Below are positions 52,604 to 55,427 of a stretch of 55,427 nucleotides of DNA, in pieces (position 1 is the first letter of the stretch; each line of letters begins with the position of its first letter). The stretch covers positions 1-55,427 of the forward strand of contig JAGHIZ010000025.1 of NCBI GenBank assembly GCA_017886875.1. Reading direction: 5' to 3'. The notes under the pieces are model-generated. The model worked only from the letters and a program-made list of their open reading frames with translations, was not told the origin of the DNA and did not search any database. The position numbers and the translations under genes are program-made. The DNA is from Butyricicoccus sp. (lineage in GTDB: Bacteria; Bacillota; Clostridia; Oscillospirales; Butyricicoccaceae).

Positions 52604-53686
52604 ATGAGAGTTACAACAAGTAGTACAATTCGTACATATCGTAGTAGCCTTGCAAGGGCTACTCTTAGTCAATATAGTGCAATGAATTTAGTTTTAAGCG
52701 ATGGACGTTTATTTAATTCATTTGCTGACTCGCCTGCAAGGGCCACAGAGTCTTATCGTTTACATTCTGCTTATGCCAAAAATCAAACCCATCAGGAAAC
52801 TAATGATACAATGATTAGTAAGTTTGAACAAGCTCATAGCAGCATGCAACAAATAAGCGACCAATATAATAGTGCATTAGAACAAGCTATGAAAGCACAA
52901 AATACACCAACAGGTGGTGCTTTAAAAGAACTTGGCACAACCTTAAAAGGCGTTGCTGAAAGTATGGTAAACACACTTAATGTTAAATATGGCGATAAAT
53001 ATGTGTTTGCTGGTGCTGATGGTGACAATGCACCTTTTGAACTTAATGATGATGGAGAGCTTCTTTACAGGGGTATGAATGTTGATGATATAGATTTAGA
53101 TGCAACAACACCACCAGCAGATTGGACTGGTACAGAAGAGGAATTTAAAGAACTCCAAGAAACATGGAAAAGTATGCTTAATGAGAATGTTTATGTTGAT
53201 ATTGGTTTAGGTTTTGAGCTTAATCAAAATCAAGAAGTAATACCATCAACTGCTTTTGATTCTTCTATATCTGGTCTTGAAATCATGGGTTATGGTAAAG
53301 ATGAAAATGGAAATCCTAATAATATGATTTCTATAATTTCTAAGCTTGGTCAGATTTATTCTCAAGCTGATGAAGATGGTAAGTTACCAACTCAGCCTGA
53401 TGATTTAGCTGTAGAGGCTGAAGAACTTTTCGATAAAATGCAGAGCTCATTTACAAATGTAAATACCCAATGGGCAACCATTACTTCAAGAGCTGAGTTT
53501 TTAGAGTCAAATGAAAAAAGACTTGTTGATACTGGTGATAATTTAACAGAACAGTTTACAAGTGTTGATAAGACAGATATGGCAGATGCACTGACTACAT
53601 TTGCTTATGCACAATATACTTATAATGCAGCACTTAGAGTGGGTAATGAAGTGCTTTCGCAGTCATTTATTGATTATATGAGTTAA
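52604..53686 (+). CDS. flgL: Flagellar hook-associated protein 3
   Basis: FlgL is the second junction protein, related to flagellin. The 360 residues have flagellin-like N-terminal helices (RVTTSSTIRTYRSSLARA, then NSFADSPARATESYRL) and the family stretch LNVKYGDKYVFAGADGDNAPFE near residue 130, with a C-terminal helix FAYAQYTYNAALRVGNEVL. AGAAAGGAG precedes ATG 52604. It follows flgK by 27 bases. Confidence 0.94.
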   Translation: MRVTTSSTIRTYRSSLARATLSQYSAMNLVLSDGRLFNSFADSPARATESYRLHSAYAKNQTHQETNDTMISKFEQAHSSMQQISDQYNSALEQAMKAQNTPTGGALKELGTTLKGVAESMVNTLNVKYGDKYVFAGADGDNAPFELNDDGELLYRGMNVDDIDLDATTPPADWTGTEEEFKELQETWKSMLNENVYVDIGLGFELNQNQEVIPSTAFDSSISGLEIMGYGKDENGNPNNMISIISKLGQIYSQADEDGKLPTQPDDLAVEAEELFDKMQSSFTNVNTQWATITSRAEFLESNEKRLVDTGDNLTEQFTSVDKTDMADALTTFAYAQYTYNAALRVGNEVLSQSFIDYMS

Positions 53687-53722
53687 CACAGATAAGAGCG
53701 GTATATAAAGGAGTGAATAAAC

Positions 53723-54325
53723 ATGGAACGATTGATTGAAATAACAACTGTGCCAATAGAAATACAAATGAAAATAAAAAATGCAAAACTAGATTATAAA
53801 CGTTCCACTGTTGACTTAGAAATATCTAAGGATCAAGGCGGACTTAAAATTCATAGCAAGCCTATTCGTTTGCAAATAGATACGTTTGAAGCTAGAAATT
53901 CTGTCTGTCCTACTGCAATGCGTAGTATAGAGCAAGCAGCTCAAAAAGGAACGCAAAAGGTCTATGATACTATGGCAACCTATGCAAGAAGGGGTGATTT
54001 GCTTTTGGAAGCCAAAATTGGTGAGCAATTGATTTCTCAATTTGCCATGGAAAGTCAACAGGTAAATACTGATTTTGCTATGCAGTTTTTGCCATCAGCG
54101 GTCCCTGATATATCATGGGAAGATTCAGAGCTTAGTATACGCTATGAAATGGATAAATTAAACTTTGATTGGCGTATGAATGAAGGTAAATTTGAATTTA
54201 TTCCAGGTGATATAGAGTTTTCTGTAACTCAACAGCCTGATGTTATTATTAAATATGTCGGTTCACCACTTTACGTTCCGCCATCTTCTGACCCAAATTA
54301 TGAACCTGTAGATGTTAAGGCATAA
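53723..54325 (+). CDS. DUF6470/YviE-like protein of the flagellar operon
   Basis: A 200-residue soluble protein beginning MERLIEITTVPIEIQMKIKNA, with SKPIRLQIDTFEARNSVCP and a repeat of Gln/Glu-rich helices (SIEQAAQKGTQKVYDTMATYARRGDLL). It occupies the place of Bacillus yviE, between flgL and fliW, and matches that family's pattern. Function unknown. AAAGGAG precedes ATG 53723. Confidence 0.82.
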   Translation: MERLIEITTVPIEIQMKIKNAKLDYKRSTVDLEISKDQGGLKIHSKPIRLQIDTFEARNSVCPTAMRSIEQAAQKGTQKVYDTMATYARRGDLLLEAKIGEQLISQFAMESQQVNTDFAMQFLPSAVPDISWEDSELSIRYEMDKLNFDWRMNEGKFEFIPGDIEFSVTQQPDVIIKYVGSPLYVPPSSDPNYEPVDVKA

Positions 54326-54337
54326 GAAAGGTTAAAT

Positions 54338-54775
54338 ATGAAAATTTTAACAAAATATTTTGGTGAGGTAATCGTAGACCCTACAACAACTTTACATTTT
54401 AAAGATGGTATTTTTGGCTTTGAAGATGAAAAGGAATTTGCTCTTTTACAATTTTCTGAAGAAGACACATTTCTTTTAAGTCTTCAAAGTGTAAAAACAC
54501 CTTATCTTGCTTTTACTGTTGTTAATCCTTTTATGCTTGTACCTGATTATACACCAGTTTTAAATAATGAAGAATTAAAACAAATGGAAGTTACAAAAAG
54601 TGAGGAACTTTGTTTTTATAACATGTGCAGAATAAAAAAACCTGTTTCGGATAGCACAATAAATCTGCGTTGTCCAATAGTTATAAATGACTCAACAAGA
54701 CAAGCTAAACAGGTGATTTTAGATAATTATGAAATGCGTTTTCCGCTTTCAAGTCTTGAAAAGAGGGACAAATAA
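54338..54775 (+). CDS. fliW: Flagellar assembly factor FliW
   Basis: FliW binds flagellin and, when free, binds CsrA and blocks it, coupling flagellin translation to secretion. The 145 residues read GEVIVDPTTTLHFKDGIFGFEDEKEFALL near the N-terminus, VNPFMLVPDYTPVL in the middle and a C-terminal NLRCPIVINDSTRQAKQVIL, the family signatures. Its stop overlaps the csrA ATG by one base (TAATG). Confidence 0.95.
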   Translation: MKILTKYFGEVIVDPTTTLHFKDGIFGFEDEKEFALLQFSEEDTFLLSLQSVKTPYLAFTVVNPFMLVPDYTPVLNNEELKQMEVTKSEELCFYNMCRIKKPVSDSTINLRCPIVINDSTRQAKQVILDNYEMRFPLSSLEKRDK

Positions 54776-55005
54776 TGCTAATTTTACAACGTAAAGCAGG
54801 ACAGTCCTTTTTAATTGGTGATGATATAGAAATCACTATTCAAGAGATAAGCGGTGGGCGTGTTCGCTTGAGTGTTGATGCACCTAAAAATGTTCAAATA
54901 CTGCGAAAAGAACTTTTAGAAGCTAAAAATGAAAATCATTCAGCAGCTGAAGAAATTGGTTCACCTATGCAGTTATTAGAACTTTTAAAAAGTGAGTATA
55001 AATAA
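54775..55005 (+). CDS. csrA: Carbon storage regulator/translational repressor CsrA
   Basis: CsrA binds GGA-containing leaders and represses translation, classically of flagellin in Gram-positive bacteria. The 76 residues begin MLILQRKAGQSFLIGDDIEI and contain VRLSVDAPKNVQILRKE, with the key RNA-binding Arg at position 44. Coupled to fliW by a one-base overlap. No flagellin gene is within the window. Confidence 0.96.
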   Translation: MLILQRKAGQSFLIGDDIEITIQEISGGRVRLSVDAPKNVQILRKELLEAKNENHSAAEEIGSPMQLLELLKSEYK

Positions 55006-55033
55006 AAAACAGGGGAAATAACCCCTGTTTTTT
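55004..55033. terminator. Bidirectional terminator between csrA and the ComFB-like gene
   Basis: A 12-pair stem AAAAAACAGGGG (55004-55015) with CCCCTGTTTTTT (55022-55033) and a six-base loop serves both converging transcripts. Confidence 0.9.
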
Positions 55034-55037
55034 GCTT

Positions 55038-55427
55038 TTAATGATGAGGATTTTCATTAACAATTACACATGATTTCATTATTTGCACAGAAATAAGTCT
55101 TGAGTATTTTGATGAATATATACGCAAAAGACCATTTTTTTGACCATCTTCTACAACAACATACTTAGATGGTAAATTTGTTAGTGTTAATGCTTTCATA
55201 TCAGCTAAACAACGTGGACAACGGCATGAAAGCATTTGTGATGAATAATCAGCTTCTTCTTCCACAAGTTCTTGAATCACATTAATATATTTAACTGAGC
55301 GTTTTCCATGTGGAGCAGTACCAATATAGCTATTATCTGTTGTTTTTGTAGTTGATTGCACTTCATTTTCCACATGCTGTGGATTATCGTTATTTTTTTC
55401 AGGCTCTTGATTATTTTCAGCTAATAA
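55038..55427 (-). CDS. ComFB-family protein, 5' end cut by the window edge
   Basis: The frame stays open from 55373 to the edge at 55427, so the upstream GTG at 55373 is probably not the start, and no ribosome site precedes it. The visible part is at least 129 residues. After a polar N-terminal region, the ComFB-like domain reads KYINVIQELVEEEADY, CRCPRCLADMKALTLTNLP, SKYVVVE. The three cysteines in CxCxxC fit the family's metal-binding pattern. ComFB proteins have been linked to late competence and, more recently, cyclic dinucleotide binding. It converges on csrA. Confidence 0.75.
   Translation of the reverse strand, partial: LLAENNQEPEKNNDNPQHVENEVQSTTKTTDNSYIGTAPHGKRSVKYINVIQELVEEEADYSSQMLSCRCPRCLADMKALTLTNLPSKYVVVEDGQKNGLLRIYSSKYSRLISVQIMKSCVIVNENPHH

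Noticed and set aside
50468-53686. Flagellin (hag/fliC) gene
   Set aside because: Both large proteins are the hook-associated FlgK and FlgL by N- and C-terminal motifs and order; no flagellin is in the window.

Overview
The window looks like chromosomal core DNA of a low-GC, flagellated, anaerobic Firmicute (class Clostridia, perhaps the Oscillospirales/Ruminococcaceae side; inference from gene content only). Supporting signs are strong GGAGG-type ribosome sites, TTG/GTG starts, TTGACA/TATAAT promoters, a T-box, tandem glycine and cobalamin riboswitches, the flgM-flgN-flgK-flgL-yviE-like-fliW-csrA order known from Bacillus and Clostridia, a meso-DAP type MurE, and SLH-domain surface protein anchoring. 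I see no tRNA, rRNA, CRISPR array, insertion sequence or prophage.

Layout. (1) 1-3950: an HPr-like protein with its own promoter and terminator, then uvrC-rsmD-coaD and a coiled-coil protein. (2) 3951-16880: a division/cell-wall (dcw) cluster rsmH-ftsL-PBP-murE-murF-mraY-ftsW-murG-ftsQ, then ftsZ behind its own leader. mraZ, murD, murC, murB and ftsA are absent. A LexA-box-like palindrome lies upstream. (3) 16870-17990: corA behind a leader that can fold into mutually exclusive hairpins, one of which hides the ribosome site. (4) 17983-20940, minus strand: cbiMNQO cobalt ECF importer under a cobalamin riboswitch. (5) 20942-26325, minus strand: a DHHW/MBOAT/DUF4358 surface-acylation set, a GerMN lipoprotein and two coupled flavodoxin-like genes. 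(6) 26470-30010: a glycine-riboswitch-controlled AGCS symporter, a DUF1275 protein, and DUF421-DUF4363. (7) 30090-35453: T-box-controlled ilvBNCD. (8) 35456-37345: a YgiQ-type radical SAM protein. (9) 37440-44705, minus strand: a four-gene run of FliK-like protein, FlhB-C-terminal-like protein, PilZ protein and a 1,623-residue SLH surface protein. (10) 44832-55033: cheA-cheW-cheR, cheB, then flgM-flgN-flgK-flgL-DUF6470-fliW-csrA, ending with a ComFB-like gene cut by the window edge.

How the parts work together. Regions 2 and 3 make peptidoglycan and the division septum. Region 4 imports cobalt for B12 synthesis and is shut off by B12. Regions 6 and 7 handle amino-acid transport and branched-chain amino-acid synthesis under direct RNA sensing. 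Regions 9 and 10 cover chemotaxis signalling, flagellar rod/hook/filament junction assembly, and the FlgM and FliW-CsrA checkpoints, with c-di-GMP input suggested by PilZ and possibly ComFB.

The best candidates for undescribed biology are the corA leader RNA (16908-17019), the FliK-like/FlhB-like/PilZ/SLH-giant operon, the SOS-like palindrome in front of the dcw cluster, the HPr paralogue with Tyr15 in place of His15, the flavodoxin pair in which each partner lacks what the other has, and the internally duplicated FlgK. All assignments are from reading the sequence; no database search was run.
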